Position numbers and translations under genes: made by a program. A DNA stretch of 64,000 nucleotides from Longimicrobiaceae bacterium (GTDB lineage: Bacteria; Gemmatimonadota; Gemmatimonadetes; Longimicrobiales; Longimicrobiaceae), in assembly GCA_036375715.1 (NCBI GenBank), contig DASVBS010000061.1:1-64000 (forward strand), given 5' to 3'. The notes under the pieces were generated by a model. That model was not told the origin of the DNA. It made no database searches and was given only the letters and a program-made list of their open reading frames with translations. Below, in pieces: positions 56,819 through 64,000 of this stretch; the first letter of the stretch is position 1; each line of letters opens with the position of its first letter.

Positions 56819-58564
56819 ATGCAGATTCACGTAGCCCGCCGCGTTTCGCGGCCGCTCGATCGACGCTGGGTGATCGCCCCGGCGCCCCCTCTCGAGGCGG
56901 TCGAATCGCTCTCCCGCAACCTGTCGTTGCCCCCGGTGCTCTGCCGCGTGCTGGCCGCGCGCGGCATCCACGACGTGGAAGCGGCGCGCGAATACCTCCG
57001 GCCGCGGCTACACCACATCCACGACCCCACGCTGCTGGCGGGCATGGGGGACGCGGTGGCGCGGCTGGCCCGCGCGGTACGGTCCGGCGAGACGATCCTC
57101 GTCCACGGCGACTACGACGTGGACGGAATCTGCGCGACGGCGGTGTACGTGCGCGCGCTGCGGATGATGGGCGGGCGGGCGGAGGCGTTCGTCCCGCACC
57201 GGCTCAACGACGGCTACGACCTGACCCACGCGGGGGTGGGCGCCGCGCAGGCGGTAGGGGCGGGGCTGATCCTTACCGGCGACTGCGGCATCGTGGCCCA
57301 TCAGGCGATCGAGTTGGCGGCGCGCTCCGGGATCGACGTGGTGGTCACCGATCACCATACACCGGGCCCCACCCTGCCCGACGCGATCGCGGTGGTGAAC
57401 CCGAACCGGCCGGATTGTAGCTATCCGGACAAGGGGCTCGCCGGCGCAGGGGTCGCCTACAAGGTCTGCTGCGCCCTGGCCGCGGAGCTGGGTTTTCCGG
57501 TGGAGCGGCTCGTCTGTTTCCTCGACCTCGTGGCCATCGCCACGATCGCGGATCTGGCGCCGCTCACTATGGAGAACCGGGCGCTTGTGCGCTGGGGGCT
57601 CAGCATCCTTCCCGACACGCCGAACCCTGGACTGCGGGCCCTCCTGGTCACCACCGGGCTCGCGGGACGGGGCCCGATCTCGGCCGGACAGGTGGGTTAC
57701 GTGCTCGCGCCCCGCATCAACGCGGTCGGCCGGATGGGAGAAGCGCTGCGGGGTGTCCAGCTACTGCTGACCGACGATCCCCACGAGGCGCGCCGCATCG
57801 CGGCCACGCTGGAGGAGGAGAATCGGTGGCGGCGCGAAGTCGACGCCGAGACCCTGCGCGAGGCGATGGCGATGCTGGAGCGGGCGTACGACCCCGCGCG
57901 GGACCGGGGGCTGGTGCTCGCGTCGGAGCGCTGGCACCCGGGAGTGATCGGAATCGTGGCCTCGCGGGTGGTGGAGGAGGTGCACCGGCCCACGGTGCTG
58001 ATCGCGCTCAACGGCGAGGAGGGAAGGGGAAGCGCGCGCTCCATCCCGGGGTTCCACCTCTACGAGGCGATGCGGGCCTGCGCGCACCACCTCACCCGCT
58101 TCGGTGGGCATCGCGCTGCCGCCGGCTGTTCGCTCACCCGCGATCGGGTGGATGCCTTCCGCGCCGCGTTCGATGCGGAGGCGCGGGCGCGTCTGAGCGA
58201 AGAGCAGCTCATCCCCGAGGTTCGTATCGATCTGGAGGTCTCCCTGGCCGAGATCGATCATGGTCTCTACCGGTTGCTGAAGCACGCGGCGCCCTTCGGA
58301 GTGGGTAACCCTACCCCGGTGTTCGCCGCCCGGGGCATCCGTCTGGCGGGCACGCCACGGGTGGTCGGCAGGCGGCACCTGCGCATGACGCTGGCGATGG
58401 ACGGCGCACGCCTGGAGGCGATCGGTTACGGAATGGCGGAGCGGCTCGCCGAGGTGAACAACGCGGCTCGCCGGATCGACGTGGCGTTCAAGCTGGACGA
58501 GAACCACTGGAACGGTCGCACCGAGCTGCAGGCAAAGCTGCTCGACCTGCGGCCGGCGCAGTGA
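56819..58564 (+). CDS. recJ: Single-stranded-DNA-specific exonuclease RecJ
   Basis: 581 residues of the DHH superfamily. Motif I is VHGDYDVDGICATA (D98, D100, D102), motif II LTGDCG, motif III VVVTDHHTPGP, motif IV near LDLVAIATIADL, and the DHHA1 block FGGHRAAAGCSL with a later OB-fold. It degrades 5' ends of single-stranded DNA in recombination and repair. ATG at 56819 gives a normal N-terminus; the upstream in-frame part overlaps the Cys4 gene. Its stop overlaps the rsmD GTG. Confidence 0.95.
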   Translation: MQIHVARRVSRPLDRRWVIAPAPPLEAVESLSRNLSLPPVLCRVLAARGIHDVEAAREYLRPRLHHIHDPTLLAGMGDAVARLARAVRSGETILVHGDYDVDGICATAVYVRALRMMGGRAEAFVPHRLNDGYDLTHAGVGAAQAVGAGLILTGDCGIVAHQAIELAARSGIDVVVTDHHTPGPTLPDAIAVVNPNRPDCSYPDKGLAGAGVAYKVCCALAAELGFPVERLVCFLDLVAIATIADLAPLTMENRALVRWGLSILPDTPNPGLRALLVTTGLAGRGPISAGQVGYVLAPRINAVGRMGEALRGVQLLLTDDPHEARRIAATLEEENRWRREVDAETLREAMAMLERAYDPARDRGLVLASERWHPGVIGIVASRVVEEVHRPTVLIALNGEEGRGSARSIPGFHLYEAMRACAHHLTRFGGHRAAAGCSLTRDRVDAFRAAFDAEARARLSEEQLIPEVRIDLEVSLAEIDHGLYRLLKHAAPFGVGNPTPVFAARGIRLAGTPRVVGRRHLRMTLAMDGARLEAIGYGMAERLAEVNNAARRIDVAFKLDENHWNGRTELQAKLLDLRPAQ

Positions 58565-59088
58565 GGATCATTGCCGGGAGCTGGGGAGGGCGCATCATCG
58601 CGGCGCCACCGGGCCGCGATACCCGTCCCACCGCCGATCGAGTGCGCGAGGCCTGGATGAGCGCCGTCGCGCCGGAGCTTCCCGGTGCGTCGGTGCTCGA
58701 TCTCTTCGCCGGCTCCGGGGCGCTGGGGCTGGAGGCGCTGTCGCGAGGGGCGCGCGAGGCCACCTTCGTCGAGCGGGCGCCCGCGGCACTGAAGGTGCTT
58801 CGGGCCAACATCGAAGCGCTCGGGGCGGGTCCGCGCGCGACGGTTCACGCGGTCGACGCACTCCGCTACCTCGACGGGCTCGGGGAGCTGGCCTTCGATC
58901 TCGCCTTCGCTGACCCGCCATACGGCCGGGGGCTGGCATCCGCGGTGGTCGAGCGATTCCGCGCCCGGCCCTTTGCCCGACTCCTGGTGGTGGAACATCG
59001 CCGCGACGACGATCTCCCGGAGGGAGCGGGCGACCGCGTGCGCAGCTACGGCGACACCCGGCTGACCTTCATCTCCGCCCCCGAATGA
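58561..59088 (+). CDS. rsmD: 16S rRNA m2G966 methyltransferase
   Basis: 175 residues. RIIAGSWGGRIIAAPPGRDTRPTADRVREAW is the family N-terminus, followed by motif I VLDLFAGSGALGLEALSRGA, FVERAPAALKVLRANI and the N6/N2-amine methyltransferase motif FADPPYGRG. It modifies G966 in 16S rRNA. GTG start overlaps the recJ stop. The rsmD-coaD order is a conserved pair. Confidence 0.95.
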   Translation: MRIIAGSWGGRIIAAPPGRDTRPTADRVREAWMSAVAPELPGASVLDLFAGSGALGLEALSRGAREATFVERAPAALKVLRANIEALGAGPRATVHAVDALRYLDGLGELAFDLAFADPPYGRGLASAVVERFRARPFARLLVVEHRRDDDLPEGAGDRVRSYGDTRLTFISAPE

Positions 59089-59095
59089 GCCGCGA

Positions 59096-59599
59096 ATGAA
59101 CGAACGCGCGCGAGTGGCCCTCTGCCCGGGCTCCTTCGATCCCCTGACGCTGGGTCACGAAGACATCGTACGCCGCGCGCTGCAACTGGCGGACGAGGTG
59201 ATCGTGGCCGTCGGGCACCAGCCGAGCGAGACGAAGCGGCACCTCTTCGCGATCGAGGAGCGGCTCGAGCTGATCCGCGAGGTGTTCGCGAACGAGCCGC
59301 GCGTGATCCCCGCCGAGTTCCAGGGGCTGACCGTCGAGTTCGCTCGTCAGCGGGGCGCCAGCCTGATCGTGCGTGGTGTGCGTACAGCCGGGGATTTCGA
59401 GTACGAGGCCCGCATGGCGCGGATGAACCGCGCCCTTGCTCCCGGGATCGACACCGTCTACCTGGCCGCCGATCCCAGGCACGTGTTCCTTTCGGCGTCG
59501 CTGGTACGGGAGGTGTGGTCGCTGGGAGGAGACGTGGCGCCGTTCGTCTCGCCCCCCGTGCTTCGCGCGTTGGAGAGGCGGCGGGAGGGGAGCGGATGA
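59096..59599 (+). CDS. coaD: Phosphopantetheine adenylyltransferase
   Basis: 167 residues. Nucleotidyltransferase motif [18 protein letters not shown] (TxGH-type, H21), substrate loop [48 protein letters not shown], and [17 protein letters not shown] (variant of the ISSSxvRE motif). It catalyses the penultimate CoA-synthesis step. Stop overlaps the pta start. Confidence 0.96.
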   Translation: MNERARVALCPGSFDPLTLGHEDIVRRALQLADEVIVAVGHQPSETKRHLFAIEERLELIREVFANEPRVIPAEFQGLTVEFARQRGASLIVRGVRTAGDFEYEARMARMNRALAPGIDTVYLAADPRHVFLSASLVREVWSLGGDVAPFVSPPVLRALERRREGSG

Positions 59600-60591
59600 G
59601 CTTCCTGGAGGGATTGCGGCGCCGGGCTCGGGAGCGGAAGCGTCGGCTGGTGTTTCCCGAAGGGCTGGATCCGCGAACCCAGGCCGCCGCGCGCCGGCTG
59701 GCGGAAGAGGGCTTGGCGGAGCCGATCCTCATCGTCCCGGCGGACCGGCGGAGCGAGCTCGAGGCCTCGCATCCGGGCATTCGCTGGTTCGATCCTGACG
59801 ACGACGCGTGGCGGGGGAGGCTGGGCCAGATTCTGTGGGAGCGGCGTCGGGCGAAAGGGATGACCCAGGAGGACGCCCTGAAGCTCGCGGGCGAGCCACT
59901 GATGTGCGGCGCACTGCTGGTGGCGGCCGGGGAAGCGGACGGGTCCGTTGCGGGGGCGGTGAACGCGACGAGTGACGTGCTGCGCGCGGCTTTCTGGGCG
60001 ATCGGGCCGGCGCCGGGGATCACCACCGTGTCCTCGGCCTTCTACATGGTCCTCCCGCCCCGCGGGGAGGAGCCCGCGCGGGTGCTCACCTTCACCGATG
60101 CCGCCGTGGTGCCGGAGCCGACGCCCTTGCAGCTTGCCGAGATCGCCCTGGCGGCCTCGGAGGCGAGACGGCGGGTAGTGGGGGACGAACCGCGGGTCGC
60201 CTTTCTCTCCTACTCCACCCACGGCAGCGCGCAGGGTCCGCTGGTCGACCGGGTGCGGGAGGCCGTAGCTCTGTTCCGCAAGCGGGCACCGCATATTCCC
60301 TCGGACGGCGAGTTGCAGGCGGATGCGGCGCTGGTGCCTGCCGTTGCCGAGCGAAAGGCACCGGGCTCACCCCTGGCGGGAACGGCGAACGTTCTGGTCT
60401 TCCCCAACCTCGATGCCGGCAACATTGGCTACAAGCTGGTGGAGCGCCTGGCCGGCGCGAGGGCGATCGGCCCGATCGTGCAAGGGCTTGCCCGTCCGTG
60501 CAACGACCTCTCCCGCGGAGCGGGTCCGGACGACATCGTGAACGTCGCCTGCATCACAGCGCTGATGGCGTCGGGAGGGGAGGGCGCGTGA
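59596..60591 (+). CDS. pta: Phosphate acetyltransferase
   Basis: 331 residues, the compact PTA_PTB-only form. [22 protein letters not shown] is the family start, [26 protein letters not shown] the acyl-binding block, and [85 protein letters not shown] complete the diagnostic set. It interconverts acetyl-CoA and acetyl phosphate. ATG at 59596 overlaps the coaD stop. ackA is not adjacent. Confidence 0.95.
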   Translation: MSFLEGLRRRARERKRRLVFPEGLDPRTQAAARRLAEEGLAEPILIVPADRRSELEASHPGIRWFDPDDDAWRGRLGQILWERRRAKGMTQEDALKLAGEPLMCGALLVAAGEADGSVAGAVNATSDVLRAAFWAIGPAPGITTVSSAFYMVLPPRGEEPARVLTFTDAAVVPEPTPLQLAEIALAASEARRRVVGDEPRVAFLSYSTHGSAQGPLVDRVREAVALFRKRAPHIPSDGELQADAALVPAVAERKAPGSPLAGTANVLVFPNLDAGNIGYKLVERLAGARAIGPIVQGLARPCNDLSRGAGPDDIVNVACITALMASGGEGA

Positions 60592-60797
60592 TCGATTACG
60601 CGGGCCATGGTCGTACCTGTCGGGCGTGAGGGGGAAGGGGGGCTGCCAGGACGCGTGGCGGGTGGGTTCCAGATGGGTTACATCAGGTGCGCGCGAGTGC
60701 GTCCCAGCACGCCCTGGCGCGCCGGATCCGGATAGACCAGAATCAAACTCCGCGCCTGCATTCGCCCCTCTGCGCGACTTCCGCAGGGGTATGGGGA

Positions 60798-60814
60798 TTG
60801 GCACGTGCCTTGCC
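60798..60814 (+). promoter_or_regulatory. Sigma-54-type (-24/-12) promoter
   Basis: TTGGCACG-TGCC-TTGCC, with the GG (60800-60801) and GC (60812-60813) elements exactly ten bases apart. It lies about 50 bases before the STAS-protein ATG in an otherwise empty 270-base gap. No recognised enhancer-binding site was found upstream by eye. Confidence 0.65.
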
Positions 60815-60863
60815 CTGGGTACCGCGCATTCTTGCGCCCCACCTTCAGTCAAGCGGAGGATTC

Positions 60864-61196
60864 ATGAGCTTCCAGACGAGCAAGGAGAACGGTGTGGTGG
60901 TCGTCGATGTCGACGGGCAGCTCATCGTTGGTAACCGTCAGGAACTGAAGCAAAAGGTGCTCGAAGAGCTCGAGGCCGGTGAGCGCAAGTTTCTCATCGA
61001 CTTCGCCAACACCGGTTACATCGATTCATCCGGGCTTGGCGTGCTGGTGAGCCTGTCGAAGAAGATCCGCGAGCAGAACGGCGAGCTGCGCCTTGCCAAC
61101 CTGAACGAGGATCTCCGGACCCTGTTCGAGCTGACGAAGCTGGACACTCTCTTCAACATCGCGGACTCGCGCGAGGAGGCGCTCGCGGGGTTCTGA
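60864..61196 (+). CDS. Anti-sigma factor antagonist (STAS domain, RsbV/SpoIIAA-like)
   Basis: 110 residues, a single STAS domain. VVVVDVDGQLIVGNRQELKQKVLEELEAGE is followed by FLIDFANTGYIDSSGLGVLVSLSKKI, which contains the phosphorylatable Ser (S55/S56 in DSSGLG). Unphosphorylated forms bind the partner kinase and release its target. ATG at 60864 with GGAGGA upstream; longer frame readings run through the promoter. First gene of a three-gene partner-switching set. Confidence 0.94.
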   Translation: MSFQTSKENGVVVVDVDGQLIVGNRQELKQKVLEELEAGERKFLIDFANTGYIDSSGLGVLVSLSKKIREQNGELRLANLNEDLRTLFELTKLDTLFNIADSREEALAGF

Positions 61197-61200
61197 AGTC

Positions 61201-61722
61201 GTGCCCGCCCAGCCCAGTGGTACCGACTCCGAACCAAACTCCATGAACCGAGGTCTCCCGACGGAGGAGACGAGGCGGGGCAGCTCCGGAAGGACCGAGT
61301 TCGTCCTTCAGTTACCGAGCGATCTGCGGATGATCGAGGCTGCCGTATCCTACCTCGTCGGCCGCTGTCGTGCGCATGCGTTCCGCGGTTCCCGCCTCAG
61401 CCTCAACTTCCGCGTGGGGGTCACGGAGGCCCTCGCCAACGCCGTCCTCTACGGCAGCCGCGAGGACCCCGCGAAGTACGTGCGGGTGGAGGTGTGCATC
61501 GATAGTTCCCGCGTGGAGGTGTGCGTGCGGGATCCAGGCCCGGGGTTCGACCCGGATGCGGTCCCCGATCCCACCCTTCCCGAGAATCGCCAGCGGCCGG
61601 GCGGACGGGGGCTCTTCCTCATCCGGCAGCTGATGGACGAGGTCGAGTTCAGCGAGCGCGGCAACGCCATCCGGCTGGTCCTGCTGCGCGAGGCGCCCAC
61701 CCGCCGCATGGTGCCGCGGTGA
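61201..61722 (+). CDS. Anti-sigma-type serine kinase (HATPase, RsbW-like)
   Basis: 173 residues with a GHKL ATPase domain. N-box VGVTEALANAVLYG (N80), G1 RDPGPGFDPDAV (D111) and G2 GGRGLFLIRQLMDEV. It would phosphorylate the STAS partner and hold a sigma factor or other target. The N-terminal 30 residues are variable; ATG 61243 is an alternative to the GTG at 61201. No sigma factor gene is nearby. Four bases separate it from the STAS gene, and its stop overlaps a GTG in the phosphatase frame. Confidence 0.92.
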   Translation: MPAQPSGTDSEPNSMNRGLPTEETRRGSSGRTEFVLQLPSDLRMIEAAVSYLVGRCRAHAFRGSRLSLNFRVGVTEALANAVLYGSREDPAKYVRVEVCIDSSRVEVCVRDPGPGFDPDAVPDPTLPENRQRPGGRGLFLIRQLMDEVEFSERGNAIRLVLLREAPTRRMVPR

Positions 61723-61802
61723 CCCGGTCCCGTCGCGGCGCCCCCGGTGTGATCTCGCCGGAATGTCACGATCCTTCGGATCGATCCGGAGGCCCGAGTC
61801 GA

Positions 61803-63377
61803 ATGGAATCCGCTTCCCGCCCCATGGTCCTGCCCGAGAGCGTCACGCACCTCCTGCGTGAGTTCCGGGATGCGTACGGCCTGGAGGCGGTCGTCTGGGT
61901 GAGAGCGGCGTCGGGGTGGCGGCGGGCGGACCACGGGACCGGATACCACGGGGCAGAGAAGGTGGTAGCCGATCTGTCGCCGGATGCCGCTCCCATCATC
62001 ACCGACGTCGGGCCGGAGATGGCCGTTCAGGTCCTCGGCGGGGAGGATCCGCGGCGGCACGCCCGCTTCCTCTCCAGCGTGCTGGCCACCGCGATGGAGC
62101 ACGAGCAGGAGTCTCGCTCCTTCGGGCAGGAGATCGGCTATCGCTACGAGGAGATCACCCTCCTCTATTCGATCAGCGAGATCCTGGGCTCGGTGATCTC
62201 TCTCGAGCAGGCGGCCAACACGATCCTCAAGGAGGTCGCCACCACCCTCAGCGTGAAGCAAGCGGCCCTCTGGCTCCACAACCCCGAGAGGCAGACGCTG
62301 GAGCTGGTGGCCTCCTACGGCGCCCCCGGGGCGACCGAGCCGATCGCGGTGGACGACCAGACCTCGATTGCGGCAGCCGTCTTCCGTGACCGCATACCCA
62401 TCAACTTCGAACCGGAGGAGCAGGTCGCCGAGAAGAGGGCCGCTCCGGAAGCCGATCCCCACCGCTCGCTGCTCTCGGTGCCCGTGATCTACAATCCTCC
62501 GGAAGGCGAGGCACGGACGATCGGCGTGATCAACCTGATCGGGCACGGGCGAGGCCACCGCTTCCTGGCCGGCGACGAGAAGCTGATGATGGCGATCGCC
62601 AGCCAGATCGGCGCGGCGGTCGAGAACAGTCGCCTGGTAGAGGCGAGCCTGCAGCAGGAGCGGATGGAACGGGAGATGGAGCTCGCCCACGACCTCCAGC
62701 TCAAGCTCCTCCCGACTCTGGAGCAATTCGACGGTTACGCCGAGGTGGCCGCGCGCTGCGTTCCGGCCGAATCGGTGGGCGGAGACTTCTATCACCTGTT
62801 CCGCCTGCCGGGGTCGCGACTGGGGGTGATGATCGGCGACGTTTCCAGCCACGGCTTCGGGGCGGCGCTGATCATGGCCCTGTCGATGAGCGCTGTGGCC
62901 ATCCACGCATCGGAAGGCGACTCGCCCGCCGAGGTCCTTCGCCGCACCCACCAGACGCTCATCGACGAGCTGGAGAGCACGGAGATGTTCCTGACGCTGT
63001 TCTACGGCGTCATCGACCCCGGTCGAGGTGAGCTCGCCTACGCCAATGCCGGGCACGCCCAGGCATTCGTCCTCGATAGCCAGGGCGGATCGAAGCGCCT
63101 CAACGCCACCAACCCGCCGCTGGGCATCGTGGACCTGGACGCCTACGGGGAGGAGACCACCGACTGGCGTCGGGGCGACGACCTGCTGCTCCTCTTCACG
63201 GACGGTCTCTCGGACGCGCTGGACCTGGGCGAGATCCGCGGCCAACAACGGGTGCTGGACGAGGTGATCGCGCACCGCCACCTGCCAGTTCAGAGCGTAC
63301 TCGATCACCTCTTCGCGCTTCCGGTGGCGGATAACGTCCACGTGGACGACCGTACCGCCGTCCTGGTCCGCTTCTGA
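61803..63377 (+). CDS. GAF-domain PP2C-type (SpoIIE/RsbU) serine phosphatase
   Basis: 524 residues. A variable N-terminal sensor region, a GAF-like domain (about 115-275: SEILGSVISLEQAANTILKEVATTL, KQAALWLHNPERQTLELVASYG), a short coiled coil (LVEASLQQERMEREMELAHDLQLKLLP) and a SpoIIE phosphatase domain with SVGGDFYHLF, GDVSSHGFGAALIMAL, YANAGHAQAFVLD, LLLFTDGLSDALD and DDRTAVLVRF, which carry the metal-binding Asp residues. It dephosphorylates the STAS protein in response to a signal sensed by GAF. ATG at 61803 has GGAGG upstream; a GTG at 61719 overlapping the kinase stop is possible. Confidence 0.93.
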   Translation: MESASRPMVLPESVTHLLREFRDAYGLEAVVWVRAASGWRRADHGTGYHGAEKVVADLSPDAAPIITDVGPEMAVQVLGGEDPRRHARFLSSVLATAMEHEQESRSFGQEIGYRYEEITLLYSISEILGSVISLEQAANTILKEVATTLSVKQAALWLHNPERQTLELVASYGAPGATEPIAVDDQTSIAAAVFRDRIPINFEPEEQVAEKRAAPEADPHRSLLSVPVIYNPPEGEARTIGVINLIGHGRGHRFLAGDEKLMMAIASQIGAAVENSRLVEASLQQERMEREMELAHDLQLKLLPTLEQFDGYAEVAARCVPAESVGGDFYHLFRLPGSRLGVMIGDVSSHGFGAALIMALSMSAVAIHASEGDSPAEVLRRTHQTLIDELESTEMFLTLFYGVIDPGRGELAYANAGHAQAFVLDSQGGSKRLNATNPPLGIVDLDAYGEETTDWRRGDDLLLLFTDGLSDALDLGEIRGQQRVLDEVIAHRHLPVQSVLDHLFALPVADNVHVDDRTAVLVRF

Positions 63378-63381
63378 CCCG

Positions 63382-64000
63382 ATGCCCCCACCACCTCCGC
63401 GCGAGGGACGCCCGGCGCACCGGGCGAAGCGTTCGCTGGGCCAGAACTTCCTGATCGACCCCAACCTGCAGCGCCGGATCGTCGATGCCGTCCAGCCCGA
63501 CGCCGAGGACGAGGTGATGGAAATCGGACCCGGCCAGGGCGCGCTTACCCGACACCTCGCGGGGCGGGTTCGTCGGCTGGTGCTGGTGGAGCTGGACCGT
63601 GACCTGGCGGCGCGCCTGCGCGAACAGTATGCGGGACGGCCGGATGTCGAGATGATCGAGGGCGACGTACTCGAGCTGAAGCTGGAGGACGTGACGACGG
63701 ACGTCGCCGCCCTGAAGGTCATCGGTAATATCCCCTACAACATCACCACCCCGATCGTCTTCTCCCTGCTCGAGCGGCGTCCGCGGCCTCGCATGATCGT
63801 GCTGATGGTGCAGCGCGAGGTGGCAGAGCGAATGGCCGCGGCACCGGGTGGCAAGGACTATGGTGCCCTGGCGGTGGGCGTGCAGAGCGTCGCGACCGTG
63901 CAGCGGGTCCTCAGCGTCGGCCGCCGCGCCTTCCGGCCCGTGCCGGACGTCGATTCGGCGGTCGTGCGCATCGTCCCTCGTACGCCGCTCCCGCTGAGCG
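63382..64000 (+). CDS. rsmA: 16S rRNA dimethyladenosine transferase (3' end outside window)
   Basis: Translation of the visible 206 residues gives HRAKRSLGQNFLIDPNLQRRIV, the KsgA/RsmA start, then motif I VMEIGPGQGALTRHL, LVELDRDLAARL, EGDVLELKL, and the diagnostic NIPYNITTPIVFSLL, followed by VQREVAERMAA and VPDVDSAVVRI. It dimethylates A1518 and A1519 of 16S rRNA. ATG at 63382, four bases after the phosphatase stop. The C-terminal domain continues past the window edge. Confidence 0.95.
   Translation, partial: MPPPPPREGRPAHRAKRSLGQNFLIDPNLQRRIVDAVQPDAEDEVMEIGPGQGALTRHLAGRVRRLVLVELDRDLAARLREQYAGRPDVEMIEGDVLELKLEDVTTDVAALKVIGNIPYNITTPIVFSLLERRPRPRMIVLMVQREVAERMAAAPGGKDYGALAVGVQSVATVQRVLSVGRRAFRPVPDVDSAVVRIVPRTPLPLS

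Overview
The window is a strongly G+C-rich, densely coding bacterial chromosome segment. A SusC/SusD outer-membrane pair sits alongside a perfect CIRCE element on groESL, a sigma-54-type promoter, many GTG starts and many 1-4 base stop/start overlaps. Together these suggest a Gemmatimonadota-like or similarly deep-branching Gram-negative bacterium; this is inferred from gene style and not shown by a marker gene tree. Almost every gene is on the plus strand. I see no rRNA, tRNA, CRISPR array, prophage or transposase gene.

Layout. 1-3876: a TPR protein with a degenerate peptidase motif, a secreted trypsin-like protease (minus strand) and a methyltransferase. 3917-8657: B12-binding mutase subunit, acyl-CoA carboxylase carboxyltransferase, AtuA/DUF1446 protein and RNase Z, separated by repeat elements. 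9063-11210: CIRCE-controlled groES-groEL with a strong terminator. 11548-15286: secreted esterase, then a three-gene membrane redox module of unknown role. 15360-23985: thrS, then a SusC/SusD pair lying where infC would be expected, then infC-rpmI-rplT. 24119-29938: rRNA m5C methyltransferase, pheS-pheT, a coiled-coil protein and zapA. 30204-37774: rny, ymdB-type phosphodiesterase, folD, polyprenyl synthase, dxs and nadK. 37975-43062: clpB, a lipoprotein, methylmalonyl-CoA epimerase (minus strand), thioredoxin and rsmI.

43138-45908 holds a small unknown gene coupled to an unusual helicase: an N-terminal JAMM/RadC-like metalloprotease-type domain fused to a DinG/XPD helicase. 46134-50991: FAH-family hydrolase, lspA, aminotransferase, a TonB-N-terminus-like protein, a BON-domain protein and YqeY. 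51008-52064 (minus strand): a small membrane protein and an MntR-type DtxR regulator, divergent from a long replication/repair and metabolism run, mutS2-dnaG-Cys4 protein-recJ-rsmD-coaD-pta (52293-60591). 60798-63377: a partner-switching signalling set (STAS protein, HATPase kinase, SpoIIE phosphatase) behind a sigma-54-like promoter. The window ends inside rsmA/ksgA.

The most unusual non-coding feature is a set of about eight intergenic elements, each bounded by oppositely oriented arrays of degenerate 7-base repeats. Several different heptamers are used (AATTACG, AATTTTG, ATAACGG, TAGAAGC and GGCTATC types) with the same architecture. They sit between co-oriented genes, including inside the pheS-pheT operon, and two of them supply the last codons of the upstream gene. 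The best candidates for undescribed biology are the JAMM-helicase fusion with its coupled small gene, the heptamer-terminated elements, the 12713-15286 membrane redox module and a structured RNA candidate downstream of zapA.
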